Notes under the pieces: model-generated
Database searches by the model: none
The model's input: the letters and a program-made list of their open reading frames with translations, nothing else
What the model was told of the DNA's origin: nothing
Position numbers and translations under genes: made by a program
Shown here: piece by piece, positions 36,777 through 46,052 of the stretch
How the letters are laid out: every line of letters begins with the position of its first letter
Numbering within the stretch: the stretch's first letter is position 1
Assembly (NCBI RefSeq): GCF_029338255.1
Contig: NZ_CP119787.1
Coordinates: 1,674,001 to 1,738,000, forward strand
DNA: 64,000 nucleotides
Source of the DNA: Haloarcula halobia
GTDB taxonomy: Archaea > Halobacteriota > Halobacteria > Halobacteriales > Haloarculaceae
Direction: 5' to 3'

Positions 36777-36861
36777 GCAGGGATAGCCAAGTCTGGCCAA
36801 CGGCGCAGCGTTCAGGGCGCTGTCCCGTAGGGGTCCGCAGGTTCAAATCCTGCTCCCTGCA
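36777..36861 (+). tRNA. tRNA-Leu(CAG)
   Basis: An 85-base type II tRNA. Acceptor stem GCAGGGA/TCCCTGC with an A discriminator at 36861. The anticodon stem CAGCG/CGCTG encloses TTCAGGG, giving anticodon CAG (leucine CTG, the main leucine codon at this GC content). A variable arm with TCCCGTAGGGG follows and the T arm holds GGTTCAAATC. The CCA is not encoded; no intron. It lies inside the ribosomal operon between rpoD and rpl18e. Confidence 0.95.
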
Positions 36862-36872
36862 CTTTTCCTACA

Positions 36873-36879
36873 AAGGAGG
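36873..36879 (+). promoter_or_regulatory. Strong Shine-Dalgarno site of rpl18e
   Basis: AAGGAGG with a 6-base spacer before the ATG at 36886. It is one of the few perfect SD sequences in the window, which fits a gene that sits downstream of a tRNA within a long transcript rather than at a leaderless start. Confidence 0.7.
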
Positions 36880-36885
36880 AACGCT

Positions 36886-37236
36886 ATGAGCAAGACGAAT
36901 CCGAGACTCAGTAGTCTCATCGCCGACCTGAAGTCGGCCGCCCGGTCGTCGGGCGGCGCCGTCTGGGGCGACGTCGCCGAGCGCCTAGAGAAGCCCCGGC
37001 GCACACACGCGGAAGTCAACCTGGGCCGCATCGAGCGGTACGCACAGGAAGACGAGACCGTCGTGGTGCCGGGCAAGGTGCTTGGCTCCGGCGTCCTGCA
37101 GAAGGACGTCACCGTCGCCGCCGTCGACTTCTCCGGAACCGCCGAGAAGAAGATCGACCAGGTCGGAGAGGCTGTATCACTGGAACAGGCAATCGAAAAC
37201 AACCCCGAGGGCTCACACGTCCGGGTGATCCGATGA
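36886..37236 (+). CDS. rpl18e: 50S ribosomal protein L18e
   Basis: A 116-residue L18e (related to bacterial L15). [49 protein letters not shown] and [24 protein letters not shown] are conserved. It overlaps rpl13 by four bases. Confidence 0.96.
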   Translation: MSKTNPRLSSLIADLKSAARSSGGAVWGDVAERLEKPRRTHAEVNLGRIERYAQEDETVVVPGKVLGSGVLQKDVTVAAVDFSGTAEKKIDQVGEAVSLEQAIENNPEGSHVRVIR

Positions 37237-37670
37237 GCGTCGCAGAGTTCGACGCGGACGTCGTCGTCGACGCCCGCGACTGTATCATGGGTCGCGTCGC
37301 CTCGCAGGTGGCAGAGACGGCACTCGACGGCCAGACGGTGGCCGTCGTCAACGCGGAGCGGGCCGTCGTCACCGGCAGCGAGAACCAGATCAAAGCGAAG
37401 TACAAGAAGCGCGTCGACGTCGGCGACGACAACGCGTACTTCTACCCGAAGCGACCGGACGGCATCCTCAAGCGCTCGATCCGCGGCATGCTTCCCCACA
37501 AGAAGGCCCGCGGTCGCGAGGCCTTCGAGAACGTCCGCGTCTACGTCGGCAACCCGTACGACGAGGACGGGGACGTACTGGAGGGGACGTCGCTGGACCG
37601 ACTGTCGAACATCAAGTTCGTCACGCTGGCAGAGATCAGCGAGACGCTCGGAGCGAACAAGACATGGTAA
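37233..37670 (+). CDS. rpl13: 50S ribosomal protein L13
   Basis: A 145-residue L13 with [43 protein letters not shown] and the basic [25 protein letters not shown]. Order L18e-L13-S9-RpoN-RpoK is standard in archaea. The stop overlaps the start of rps9 by seven bases. Confidence 0.96.
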   Translation: MSVAEFDADVVVDARDCIMGRVASQVAETALDGQTVAVVNAERAVVTGSENQIKAKYKKRVDVGDDNAYFYPKRPDGILKRSIRGMLPHKKARGREAFENVRVYVGNPYDEDGDVLEGTSLDRLSNIKFVTLAEISETLGANKTW

Positions 37671-38062
37671 CGAACACGTCAGGCAAGAAGAAGACGGCCG
37701 TCGCCCGCGCGACCATCCGCGAGGGCGAGGGGCGTGTGCGTATCGACTCCCAGCCGGTCGAACTGGTCGAACCGGAGCTGGCCCAGCTGAAGATGCTGGA
37801 GCCGTTCCGCATCGCCGAGGACGACCTGCGCGACGAGATCGACGTCGAGGTGACCGTCGAGGGCGGCGGCGTGATGGGGCAGGCCGACGCGGCCCGGACC
37901 GCCATCGCTCGCGGCCTCGTCGAGTTCACCAACGACGCCGAACTCCGCGACGCGTACATGGAGTTCGACCGTTCGCTGCTGGTCAACGACGTTCGACAGT
38001 CCGAACCCAAGAAGTGGGGCGGCCCCGGCGCACGGGCCCGCTACCAGAAATCGTACCGCTGA
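37664..38062 (+). CDS. rps9: 30S ribosomal protein S9
   Basis: A 132-residue S9 with [53 protein letters not shown] and the conserved C-terminal tail [14 protein letters not shown], whose last residues reach the P-site tRNA. Confidence 0.96.
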   Translation: MVTNTSGKKKTAVARATIREGEGRVRIDSQPVELVEPELAQLKMLEPFRIAEDDLRDEIDVEVTVEGGGVMGQADAARTAIARGLVEFTNDAELRDAYMEFDRSLLVNDVRQSEPKKWGGPGARARYQKSYR

Positions 38063-38074
38063 GGTGATGCAGGT

Positions 38075-38275
38075 ATGATGGTACCGGTTCGGTGTTTCAC
38101 CTGTGGTAACGTCGTCGCCGAGCACTGGGAGGAGTTCAAGGCGCGCACGCGAGAGGCCGAAGAGCCCGAGGATCCCGAGATGGTCCTCGACGAGCTCGGC
38201 GTCGAGCGGCACTGCTGTCGCCGGATGCTCGTCTCGCACAAGGACCTCGTCGACATCGTCGCACCCTACCAATGA
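38075..38275 (+). CDS. rpoN: DNA-directed RNA polymerase subunit N
   Basis: A 66-residue Rpo10/subunit [21 protein letters not shown] and the [20 protein letters not shown] end supply the four zinc-binding Cys residues. Two ATGs are adjacent; the one at 38078 matches the family start (MVPVRC). It is overlapped by rpoK. Confidence 0.96.
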   Translation: MMVPVRCFTCGNVVAEHWEEFKARTREAEEPEDPEMVLDELGVERHCCRRMLVSHKDLVDIVAPYQ

Positions 38276-38451
38276 ACGCACAGGAAAGCCGATACGAGAA
38301 GGCCCGCAAACTCGGCGCACGAGCGCTGCAGCTGGCCCACGGTGCACCCGTGCTCATCGAGACGGAGCACACGCAGCCGATACTCATCGCTGCCGAAGAG
38401 TACGACGCTGGCGTGCTCCCGTTCACGGTCAGACGAGGTGACCACAAGTGA
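38272..38451 (+). CDS. rpoK: DNA-directed RNA polymerase subunit K
   Basis: A 59-residue Rpo6/subunit K (omega homologue), ATG overlapping the rpoN stop. [22 protein letters not shown] and [19 protein letters not shown] are the conserved segments; it stabilises the polymerase core. The stop overlaps the GTG start of the enolase gene. Confidence 0.95.
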   Translation: MNAQESRYEKARKLGARALQLAHGAPVLIETEHTQPILIAAEEYDAGVLPFTVRRGDHK

Positions 38452-39653
38452 CACGCATCACGGACGTCCGACTCCGCCGCATCCTCGACTCGCGTGGCAA
38501 CGCGACCGTCGAGGCCGACGTCATCACCGAGAGTGGTGGCTTCGGGCGCGGCAAGGCACCGAGCGGCGCAAGCACCGGCGAGTACGAGGCCATCGAACTC
38601 CCGGCCAACGAGTCCATCGCGAAGGCCCGCGAAGAGGCCGTCCCGCGACTCGTCGGGGAGGTCCACGCCGGGAACCAGCGCGACGTCGACGCGGCCCTGC
38701 ACGCCGCCGACGGCACGGACGACTTCTCGGGCATCGGCGCCAACAGCGCCGTCGCCATCTCCATGGCGGCCGCGAAGGCCGGTGCCGACGTGCTGGGCGC
38801 CCCCCTGTTCCAGCACCTCGGTGGCACCTTCCGTGGCAACGAGTTCCCGACGCCGCTGGGGAACATCATCGGCGGCGGCGAACACGCCGCGGACGCCACC
38901 AACATCCAGGAGTTCCTCGCGGCCCCCGTCGGCGCGCCGAGCGTCGAGGAGGCCGTCTTCGCCAACGCCGCGGTCCACCAGGAGGTCCACGACATCCTGA
39001 TGGAACGCGACCTGCCTTCGGGCAAGGGCGACGAGGGCGCCTGGGCACCCTCGATCTCGGACGACGAAGCGTTCGAGATCATGGACGAAGCCGTCGAGAC
39101 GGTGGCCGACGAGTTCGGCTTCGCCATCTCCTTCGGCCTCGACGTCGCCGGCGCGGAGCTGTACGACGACGAGGAGGGCGGCTACGTCTACGACGACCAG
39201 GTCCGCTCCACCGGGGAGCAGATCGAGTACATCGCCCAGAAGGTCCGGGAGTACGACCTCGTCTACGTCGAGGACCCCCTCGACGAGAACGACTACGAGG
39301 CTTTCGCCGACCTCACGGACGAGGTGGGCGACCAGACGCTCGTCTGTGGCGACGACCTCTTCGTGACGAACGTCGAGCGCCTCCAGCGCGGCATCGGCGT
39401 CGGTGCTGGCAACTCCATCCTCATCAAGCCCAACCAGATCGGGACGTTGACCGACGCGGTCGACGCTATCGAGCTGGCGACCGAGGACGGCTACGAGTCG
39501 GTCGTCTCCCACCGCAGCGGCGAGACCGAGGACACGACCATCGCACACCTCGCCGTCGCGACCGCGGCCCCGTTCATCAAGACGGGCGCGGTCGGCGGCG
39601 AACGCACAGCCAAACTGAACGAACTCATCCGTATCGAAGACAACGCAGTATGA
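38448..39653 (+). CDS. eno: Enolase
   Basis: A 401-residue phosphopyruvate hydratase, starting [33 protein letters not shown], the metal and substrate sites [42 protein letters not shown], and [20 protein letters not shown] are all present. It interconverts 2-phosphoglycerate and phosphoenolpyruvate. Placement within the ribosomal operon, coupled by overlaps at both ends, is the common archaeal order RpoK-enolase-S2. Confidence 0.97.
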   Translation: MTRITDVRLRRILDSRGNATVEADVITESGGFGRGKAPSGASTGEYEAIELPANESIAKAREEAVPRLVGEVHAGNQRDVDAALHAADGTDDFSGIGANSAVAISMAAAKAGADVLGAPLFQHLGGTFRGNEFPTPLGNIIGGGEHAADATNIQEFLAAPVGAPSVEEAVFANAAVHQEVHDILMERDLPSGKGDEGAWAPSISDDEAFEIMDEAVETVADEFGFAISFGLDVAGAELYDDEEGGYVYDDQVRSTGEQIEYIAQKVREYDLVYVEDPLDENDYEAFADLTDEVGDQTLVCGDDLFVTNVERLQRGIGVGAGNSILIKPNQIGTLTDAVDAIELATEDGYESVVSHRSGETEDTTIAHLAVATAAPFIKTGAVGGERTAKLNELIRIEDNAV

Positions 39654-40450
39654 GCGGCAACGAAAAAGAAGGGCTCGACGCGGCGGACTCCGACTACGAC
39701 CCGTCCAGCGAGGACGAGGCAGCGGACGCCGACGCCGACCCCGAGACGGCCGACGAACAGGTCGCCGACGCCGAGGACAGTCCCTCGGCCGAGGCCGAAG
39801 AAACAACCGAGGACGACGCCGACGCGGGCCCACAGCTCGACGAGGACGTCATGCCCGGCGAGCAGGAGGAAGCGGACCTCCTCATCCCCGTCGAGGACTA
39901 CCTTGGCGCCGGTGTCCACATCGGGACCCAGCAGAAGACCAAGGACATGGAGCGGTTCATCCACCGCGTCCGGACCGACGGGCTCTACGTGCTGGACGTC
40001 TCGATGACCGACGAGCGCATCCGCACGGCCGCGGACTTCCTGGCCAACTACGAGCCCGAGCAGATCCTCGTGGCTTCGTCGCGCCAGTACGGCCGGTTCC
40101 CGGCCGAGAAGTTCGCCGACGCCGTCGGTGCTCGTGCTCGAACGGGCCGGTTCATCCCCGGCACGCTGACGAACCCGGACTACGACGGCTACATCGAACC
40201 CGACGTCGTGGTCGTCACCGACCCGATCGGTGACTCCCAGGCCGTCAAGGAGGCCATCACGGTGGGCATCCCGGTCATCGCGATGTGTGACTCCAACAAC
40301 ACCACGTCGAACGTCGACCTGGTCGTCCCGACGAACAACAAGGGGCGCAAGGCGCTGTCGGTCGTCTACTGGCTGCTGGCCAACGAGACGCTCGACCGCC
40401 GCGGTGCCGAGCCGTCGTACGGACTCGACGACTTCGAGTCCGAGATCTGA
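39650..40450 (+). CDS. rps2: 30S ribosomal protein S2 with long acidic N-terminus
   Basis: A 266-residue S2. The first ~70 residues are an acidic low-complexity extension (many Asp, Glu and Ala), absent from non-halophilic homologues. The S2 core starts at [41 protein letters not shown] and continues with [16 protein letters not shown] and [38 protein letters not shown]. Translationally coupled to eno. Confidence 0.95.
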   Translation: MSGNEKEGLDAADSDYDPSSEDEAADADADPETADEQVADAEDSPSAEAEETTEDDADAGPQLDEDVMPGEQEEADLLIPVEDYLGAGVHIGTQQKTKDMERFIHRVRTDGLYVLDVSMTDERIRTAADFLANYEPEQILVASSRQYGRFPAEKFADAVGARARTGRFIPGTLTNPDYDGYIEPDVVVVTDPIGDSQAVKEAITVGIPVIAMCDSNNTTSNVDLVVPTNNKGRKALSVVYWLLANETLDRRGAEPSYGLDDFESEI

Positions 40451-40550
40451 CGCCCGATTCTCACGATTCGTCCTCCGGTGTGCCTGTCCAGTGGCGACAC
40501 CTGTCAGCCCGAGCAAAAGACATAGATGCCCCCCACGAGAACGCCAGTCC

Positions 40551-40931
40551 ATGGCAGAAGGCGATTCCCTCCTCAACGCGGCCATCGGGGCCGTCGCGAC
40601 AGCCCTCCTCAGTGGATTCGTCCCCTTCGCACCGGTCTTCGGTGGCGCACTCGCCGGCTACCTCGAGGGCGGCGAGCGAAACGACGGACTCAGAGTGGGC
40701 CTCGTCTCCGGGCTCATCGGCCTCGTGTTCGCGGCAATCCTGTTCGTCCTCTTTTTCGTGGTATTCGTCGTGTTCCTCGGCTTCGCCGGCGCGCCCCGCG
40801 GGTTCGGTGCGTTCGGCCTCCTCGTGTTCGTCGTCGGTGGCCTGTTCGGGGCCGTCTACATCGTCGGGCTGAGCGCGCTGGGCGGGTGGCTGGGCAACTA
40901 CGTCAAGAACGACACCAGCCTCGGCAGCTGA
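40551..40931 (+). CDS. DUF5518-like membrane protein (first of a tandem pair)
   Basis: A 126-residue protein with about four hydrophobic segments. The pattern SGFVPFAPVFGGALAGYLEGGERNDGLRVGLVSGLIG at the N-terminus and the Gly-rich GLSALGGWLGNYV at the C-terminus matches small haloarchaeal DUF5518 proteins. It has the same length (381 bases) as the next gene and the same layout. Function unknown. Confidence 0.75.
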   Translation: MAEGDSLLNAAIGAVATALLSGFVPFAPVFGGALAGYLEGGERNDGLRVGLVSGLIGLVFAAILFVLFFVVFVVFLGFAGAPRGFGAFGLLVFVVGGLFGAVYIVGLSALGGWLGNYVKNDTSLGS

Positions 40932-40984
40932 GTCCGGCTTCGGGAGCAACTATTTTGCTCCTGCCGACGAGAGTGCGTCCAGAG

Positions 40985-41365
40985 ATGCGAGAGCCGCTCG
41001 TCGACGCCGGGTGGGGGGCCCTGGTGACGCTGGCGCTGTCGGTCGTCCCGTTCTCGACGGCGCTGGGCGGGGCCGTCGCGGCCACCCGGCACGGTGGCGG
41101 GTACGGGACGGGCCTGGCACTCGGGACGCTGGCGGGCATCGTCGCGATGGTGCCCCTCCTCGTGCTGTTTGTCCCGGCGCTGTTCCTCGCCGGGCAGCTC
41201 GGGCTCGGCATCCCGCCCGGGGCGCCGGGCTACGAGCTCTTCCTCGCGCTGGTCGCCGCGTTCTTCCTGACGTACACCGTCGGCCTGAGCGCTCTTGGCG
41301 GGCTGGGCGGCGCGTGGGCCGCGACCCACACCGACTGGGACCTCGACCCGGCGCGCTGGCTGTGA
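40985..41365 (+). CDS. DUF5518-like membrane protein (second of a tandem pair)
   Basis: A 126-residue protein paralogous to its upstream neighbour, with the same landmarks: SVVPFSTALGGAVAATRHGGGYGTGLALGTLAG, a hydrophobic middle, and TVGLSALGGLGGAWAATHTDWDL. Sequence identity is limited to the conserved landmarks, so the duplication is old. Probable integral membrane protein of unknown role. Confidence 0.72.
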   Translation: MREPLVDAGWGALVTLALSVVPFSTALGGAVAATRHGGGYGTGLALGTLAGIVAMVPLLVLFVPALFLAGQLGLGIPPGAPGYELFLALVAAFFLTYTVGLSALGGLGGAWAATHTDWDLDPARWL

Positions 41366-41424
41366 GGGTGGGGCCAAACGAGTTGGCACATGATTCAAAC
41401 GTATCCGGTCCTACTTCTCCCTCG

Positions 41425-42762
41425 ATGACAACTCTGCCGCCCGGCCCGAAGGGCGAACCCCTGTTCGGGAGCAGTCGGACGTACGCGCGCGACCCGTTCC
41501 GGTTCATCTCGGCCCTGGAGCGGGCCTACGGGGACGTGACCCGCTTCGACATGGGGCCGATGGACACCTACATGATCTGCGACCCGACGGCCATCGAGCG
41601 CATCCTCGTCTCGGAGGCCGACCGGTTCCGCAAGCCGGACTTCCGGGGCGACGCGCTGGGGGACCTGCTGGGCGAGGGGCTGCTGTTGAGCGAGGGCGAG
41701 ACGTGGGAACGGCAACGCCAGCTGGCGAACCCGGCGTTCTCGATGTCACGGCTCTCGGGGATGGCCGACCGCATCACCGGCCACGCGACGGACCGGCTGG
41801 AAGGGTGGGACCCGGGCGACGTCGTCGACGTCGAGCGGGAGATGACACGGACGACGCTCGACGTCATCCTCGATCTGATGATGGGCGTCGAGCTCTCCGA
41901 GGAGCGGGTCCGGACCATCGAGGAGCAGCTCGTGCCGCTGGGCCAGCGCTTCGAACCGGACCCCATCCGCTTTGCCGCCCCGCGGTGGATGCCCATGCCC
42001 GACGACGCGGCCTTCGATTCGGCCGTCGCGACGCTGGACTCGGTTCTGGACGACGTCATCGCCGTCCGTGAGGAGACCGTCGGTACCGACGCGGACGGCC
42101 CGATGGACTTCCTCTCGATTCTCATCCGCGCTCGCGACGACGGCGTCGAGTCCCCCGAGCAGCTGCGCGACGAGATGATGACGATGCTGCTGGCCGGCCA
42201 CGACACGACGGCGCTGACGCTGACCTACACCTGGTTCCTGCTCTCGGAACACCCCGAGGCGGAACGGCGGGTCCACGAGGAACTCGACGCGGTGGTCGGC
42301 GACGCCGAACCGGGGATGGAACACGTCCGCGACCTCGAGTACTTAGAGTGGGTCATCCAGGAGGCGATGCGCCTGTACCCGCCCGTCTACACCATCTTCC
42401 GGGAACCCACGGAGGACGTGACGCTGTCGGGCTACCCCGCCGAAGCTGGTACGACGCTGATGCTCCCCCAGTGGGGCGTCCACCGCTCGGCGCGGTTCTA
42501 CGACGACCCGGAGACGTTCGACCCCGAGCGCTGGCGGCCGGAGCGAGCCAAGCAGCGCCCACGGTTCGCGTACTTCCCGTTCGGCGGCGGCCCGCGTCAC
42601 TGCATCGGCAAGCACCTGGCGATGCTCGAGGCACAGCTCATCGTCGCGGCCACGGCGCAGCGCTTCCGCCTGGAGTTCCTCGGTGAGACGCCGCTGGAAC
42701 TGCTGCCCTCGCTGACGGCCCACCCACGCCAGGAGATGCAGATGCGTGTGGTGGAACGCTGA
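41425..42762 (+). CDS. Cytochrome P450
   Basis: A 445-residue soluble-type P450. The I-helix AGHDTT (oxygen activation), the K-helix EAMR (ExxR), the PERW motif and the heme loop [12 protein letters not shown] with C393 as the axial thiolate are all intact. No N-terminal membrane anchor is visible. It monooxygenates an unknown substrate using electrons from a ferredoxin or another partner. Haloarchaea carry related P450s (CYP174-like). No partner redox gene is adjacent; the window's ferredoxin is 9 kb away. Confidence 0.94.
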   Translation: MTTLPPGPKGEPLFGSSRTYARDPFRFISALERAYGDVTRFDMGPMDTYMICDPTAIERILVSEADRFRKPDFRGDALGDLLGEGLLLSEGETWERQRQLANPAFSMSRLSGMADRITGHATDRLEGWDPGDVVDVEREMTRTTLDVILDLMMGVELSEERVRTIEEQLVPLGQRFEPDPIRFAAPRWMPMPDDAAFDSAVATLDSVLDDVIAVREETVGTDADGPMDFLSILIRARDDGVESPEQLRDEMMTMLLAGHDTTALTLTYTWFLLSEHPEAERRVHEELDAVVGDAEPGMEHVRDLEYLEWVIQEAMRLYPPVYTIFREPTEDVTLSGYPAEAGTTLMLPQWGVHRSARFYDDPETFDPERWRPERAKQRPRFAYFPFGGGPRHCIGKHLAMLEAQLIVAATAQRFRLEFLGETPLELLPSLTAHPRQEMQMRVVER

Positions 42763-42810
42763 CGTCGCCGGTCCGAAAACACCTAACACGCAGGGCGTTC
42801 ACGGGCGGGT

Positions 42811-43794
42811 ATGGTCACGTCGAGCGCTCCCGGGAAGGTGTACCTGTTCGGGGAGCACGCAGTCGTCTACGGTGAGCCGGCGGTCCCCTGTGCCATCGAG
42901 CGCCGGGCCCGCGTGACGGCCACCGAGCGAGCAGAGGGGTTGCGCATCCACGCCGAGGACCTCACACTCGACGGGTACACCGTCGAGTACACCGGCGCGG
43001 AGGGGGACCGACCGGACATCGACGTCTCGGACTCGCTGGTCGAGGCCGGCATCGGCTACATCCAGGCGGCCGTCGAGCAGGCCCGGGACGCGGCCGACCG
43101 GCCCGACGCCGGGTTCGAGATCGTCGTCGAGAGCGACATCCCGCTGGGTGCGGGACTTGGCTCCTCGGCGGCCGTCGTCGTCGCCGCCATCGACGCCGCC
43201 ACGCGGGAACTGGGCGTCGAACTCGCCCCCGAGGAGATCGCCGAGCGCGCCTACCAGGTCGAGTACGAGGTCCAGGACGGTCAGGCCTCCCGGGCCGACA
43301 CCTTCTGCTCGGCGATGGGCGGCGCCGTCCGGGTCGAGGGCGACGACTGCCGGCGCATCGAGGGCGTCGACGCGCTCCCCTTTGTCATCGGCTACGACGG
43401 CGGCGCCGGTGACACCGGGAAACTCGTCGCGGGCGTCCGCGAGCTGCGCGAGGAGTACGACTTCGCGGCCGACACGGTCGCGGCCATCGGCGACGTGGTC
43501 CGCGAGGGAGAGTCCGTCCTCGGGACGAGCGACTACGAGACGCTGGGCGAGCTGATGGACTTCAACCACGGCCTGCTCTCGGCGCTGGGGGTCTCCTCGC
43601 GCTCGCTGGACGCGATGGTGTGGGCCGCCCGCGACGCCGACGCGCTGGGCGCGAAGCTGACGGGCGCCGGCGGCGGCGGGTGTATCGTCGCCCTCGACGA
43701 GACCGACGAGACGCTGACGGCGCTGCGCTACACCCCCGGCTGTGCCCGGGCGTTCCGCGCCGAGCTGGCGACCGACGGAATCTGCAAGGAATGA
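42811..43794 (+). CDS. mvk: Mevalonate kinase
   Basis: A 327-residue GHMP kinase. SAPGKVYLFGEHAVVYGEPAVPCAI is the N-terminal motif, IPLGAGLGSSAAVVVAAIDA the phosphate-binding loop and KLTGAGGGGCIVAL the C-terminal motif. It phosphorylates mevalonate to 5-phosphomevalonate for archaeal lipid synthesis. The ATG of ipk overlaps the stop by four bases. Confidence 0.95.
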   Translation: MVTSSAPGKVYLFGEHAVVYGEPAVPCAIERRARVTATERAEGLRIHAEDLTLDGYTVEYTGAEGDRPDIDVSDSLVEAGIGYIQAAVEQARDAADRPDAGFEIVVESDIPLGAGLGSSAAVVVAAIDAATRELGVELAPEEIAERAYQVEYEVQDGQASRADTFCSAMGGAVRVEGDDCRRIEGVDALPFVIGYDGGAGDTGKLVAGVRELREEYDFAADTVAAIGDVVREGESVLGTSDYETLGELMDFNHGLLSALGVSSRSLDAMVWAARDADALGAKLTGAGGGGCIVALDETDETLTALRYTPGCARAFRAELATDGICKE

Positions 43795-44549
43795 CCGTCG
43801 TCCTGAAGCTGGGCGGGAGCGTGGTGACCGAGAAGGACCGCCCCGAGACCGTCGACGACGGGGCGCTCGCGCACGCCGCCGATGCCGTCGCGGCCGCCGA
43901 CCACGACATAGTCCTCGTCCACGGCGGCGGGAGCTTCGGCCACCACCACGCCGCCGAGTACGGCGTCAGCACGACCGAGGGGACCCGCGACCCAGAGGGC
44001 GTCCGAGCCATTCACGGCGCGATGAGGCGCCTCAACGACGCCGTCGTGAGCGCACTCGCCGAGCGAGACGTCCCGGCGGTCCCCGTTCACCCGTTCTCCG
44101 CCGGCGCTCGCGACGCCGCGGGCGACCTGACGTTGCCGACCGCCCAGGTCCGGACGCTGCTCGCAGAGGGCTTCGTCCCCGTCCTCCACGGCGATCTCGT
44201 GGCCCACGCGGGGCGAGGTGCGACGGTGCTCAGCGGCGACGAACTGGTCGTCGAACTGGCGCCGGCGGTCGACGCTGACCGCGTCGGGGTCTGTTCGACG
44301 GTCCCCGGGGTCCTGGACGAGGCGGGCGACGTCGTCGAGCACATCGCGGCCTTCGAGGACGTGGCGGCCGCTCTCGGCGGGAGCGACGCGACGGACGTCT
44401 CGGGTGGGATGGCTGCGAAGGTCAGGGCACTCCTCACACTTGACGCGCCGGCACAGGTCTTCGGCCCCGACTCGCTTGGGGCCTTCCTCGATGGCGAGTC
44501 GCCGGGGACGACCATCGAGGGCGGGCACCCAGGCGCCGGCGCGGAGTAA
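43791..44549 (+). CDS. ipk: Isopentenyl phosphate kinase
   Basis: A 252-residue amino-acid-kinase-fold protein. VVLKLGGSVVTEKDRPETVD, VLVHGGGSFGHHHAAEYG (the His-containing catalytic loop), LHGDLV and VSGGMAAKVRALL are the family features. It phosphorylates isopentenyl phosphate to IPP, the last step of the archaeal mevalonate pathway. Coupled to mvk. Confidence 0.94.
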   Translation: MTVVLKLGGSVVTEKDRPETVDDGALAHAADAVAAADHDIVLVHGGGSFGHHHAAEYGVSTTEGTRDPEGVRAIHGAMRRLNDAVVSALAERDVPAVPVHPFSAGARDAAGDLTLPTAQVRTLLAEGFVPVLHGDLVAHAGRGATVLSGDELVVELAPAVDADRVGVCSTVPGVLDEAGDVVEHIAAFEDVAAALGGSDATDVSGGMAAKVRALLTLDAPAQVFGPDSLGAFLDGESPGTTIEGGHPGAGAE

Positions 44550-44592
44550 GGTCGGCGTAACCTATTTCAGCGGCGTTATCGATTGTGGACCC

Positions 44593-45789
44593 ATGACCGC
44601 TGTTGGCCTCGCTGACCTCTACCGCTACGGTACTCGGTTTCTGGGCGCCCTCCTGGTCGTACTGCTCGCGAGTGCGCTCCTGGCCGGTGCCGGCGTCGCT
44701 CTCGTCGGCACCGGGCAGCTCGCCTCGCTCTCCGGCGGTGGCGGGAGTCGCGCGATAGCGGGCGTCGTGCTCATCGCGCTGGGCGCCCTGGTCGCCCTGT
44801 CTGGCCTCGTCGGCCTCGGACACAAGCTCATCGCAGACGCCGTCATGGTCGGGACGGCGGCCGCCGCTGTCCGGGACGGACCGGCCGCCGAAGACACGCC
44901 GGCCGCCGACGAGTCGTCGGCGGACGCGGCCGAGACGGCTGCGAGTGCTGCCGCAGCGGGCGCAGCGGCCCGCAGCGACAGCGAGGCCACGGCCGGGGAG
45001 ACCGCGGCCGAGCCAGCCGACTCGGGTCCGGACTCGTCGCCCGACCACGCGACCGACCCGTCGAGTTCCCACACCCACGCGGACCCGTCGAGTTCGGCCC
45101 CCACCGCCGACCCGGTCAGTACGGACCAGTCGTCTCCCGACTCGCAGGCAGCGCCCGGAGACGACACACCCGCCCCTGGGGCGACCGACGATGGTCCCGC
45201 TCAGCCACCGGCGGCCGAAGCGGCGTCGGACGAGGCGCACGACGCCGACGAGGGTGCTGCCGGTCCCGCCGGCGACGACTCGTCGGCGGCCGACCAGTCG
45301 GTGGCGGACCTGAAGGCGGACGACTTCCAGCCGAAAGTGTCGACCGAGTCTGTCGACGCTGACGGCGACACCGACGGCTCTGTGTCACCCGAGGCGTCCG
45401 GGAGTGAGTCAGACACGCCCGTGGACGCGACTCCGGGGACCGACGAACCCGAGGAGTGGACGCCGCCGGACCCCGCCGAGTTCGAGGCGGCGGGCGCCGA
45501 CGAGCCGACGTCGGCCCGGGACGACCCGGCGGCCGCCTCGGACCGGGATGCGGACGACGGGTCCGGCGCCGACGACCACGCCGAGTCGGTCTCGAGGCCC
45601 CGGACAGCCGAGGATCTGTTCGGGGACGGGAGTTCCGACGGGGACGCCGATGCGGCGGACGACGACGCTGAGGCCGGAGCCCTCGAGGACCAGTCCGACG
45701 ACGACCAGACGCTCGCCGACGAGGGCGTGAGCGGCTTCCAGCCGGCGAGCGAGGAGGACCCTCTCTCGGATGCCCTCGACGACGAGTAG
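44593..45789 (+). CDS. Membrane-anchored acidic disordered protein
   Basis: A 398-residue protein with two hydrophobic segments at about 15-38 and 50-75, then 300 residues of Ala, Asp, Ser, Pro and Glu with almost no hydrophobic clusters. Short recurring phrases such as VADLKADDFQPKVS and VSGFQPASEEDP near the C-terminus may be binding motifs. It lies between ipk and RNase J; no catalytic domain is seen. A cell-surface or tethering role is a guess. Confidence 0.7.
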   Translation: MTAVGLADLYRYGTRFLGALLVVLLASALLAGAGVALVGTGQLASLSGGGGSRAIAGVVLIALGALVALSGLVGLGHKLIADAVMVGTAAAAVRDGPAAEDTPAADESSADAAETAASAAAAGAAARSDSEATAGETAAEPADSGPDSSPDHATDPSSSHTHADPSSSAPTADPVSTDQSSPDSQAAPGDDTPAPGATDDGPAQPPAAEAASDEAHDADEGAAGPAGDDSSAADQSVADLKADDFQPKVSTESVDADGDTDGSVSPEASGSESDTPVDATPGTDEPEEWTPPDPAEFEAAGADEPTSARDDPAAASDRDADDGSGADDHAESVSRPRTAEDLFGDGSSDGDADAADDDAEAGALEDQSDDDQTLADEGVSGFQPASEEDPLSDALDDE

Positions 45790-46052
45790 CGCGGCCGAAC
45801 CCACACCGTTTTAAGAACCGACGTTGTATGCTCGGATAACCGAGCGCACGGCCGTTCGCGAACGCGGTTCGGCGGCCGGCAGACGGCGGGTGTCGTCGTC
45901 AGGACGAGAGTCCTTCCACTGCGTCGCCAGGGCTACGGGCGTACCCGGTCGGCCTTGGCGACGACGCGGAACCGAGACGCCGTTGCACAGCTGCTACCGT
46001 CGCTGCCTCCCCCGACCGCTCTCCGCGACCGGCTCTACTCGGACCTACAACT
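45790..46052. other. Intergenic region with promoter and hairpins, leader of RNase J
   Basis: CCGTTTTAAG at 45807-45815 is a good TATA box, so transcription should start near 45838, leaving a leader of about 215 bases before the RNase J ATG. A hairpin GCTCGG/CCGAGC (loop ATAA, 45830-45845) straddles the start, and a palindrome GTTCGCGAAC is at 45854-45863. No convincing gene is seen. Confidence 0.5.

Noticed and set aside
34352-36861. Considered tRNA genes as integration (att) sites
   Set aside because: Both tRNAs lie within an intact conserved operon and no integrase or 3'-end duplication is visible.
38136-39833. 565-residue minus-strand frame antisense to enolase and rpoK
   Set aside because: Shadow frame; the plus strand has the conserved ribosomal/enolase operon.
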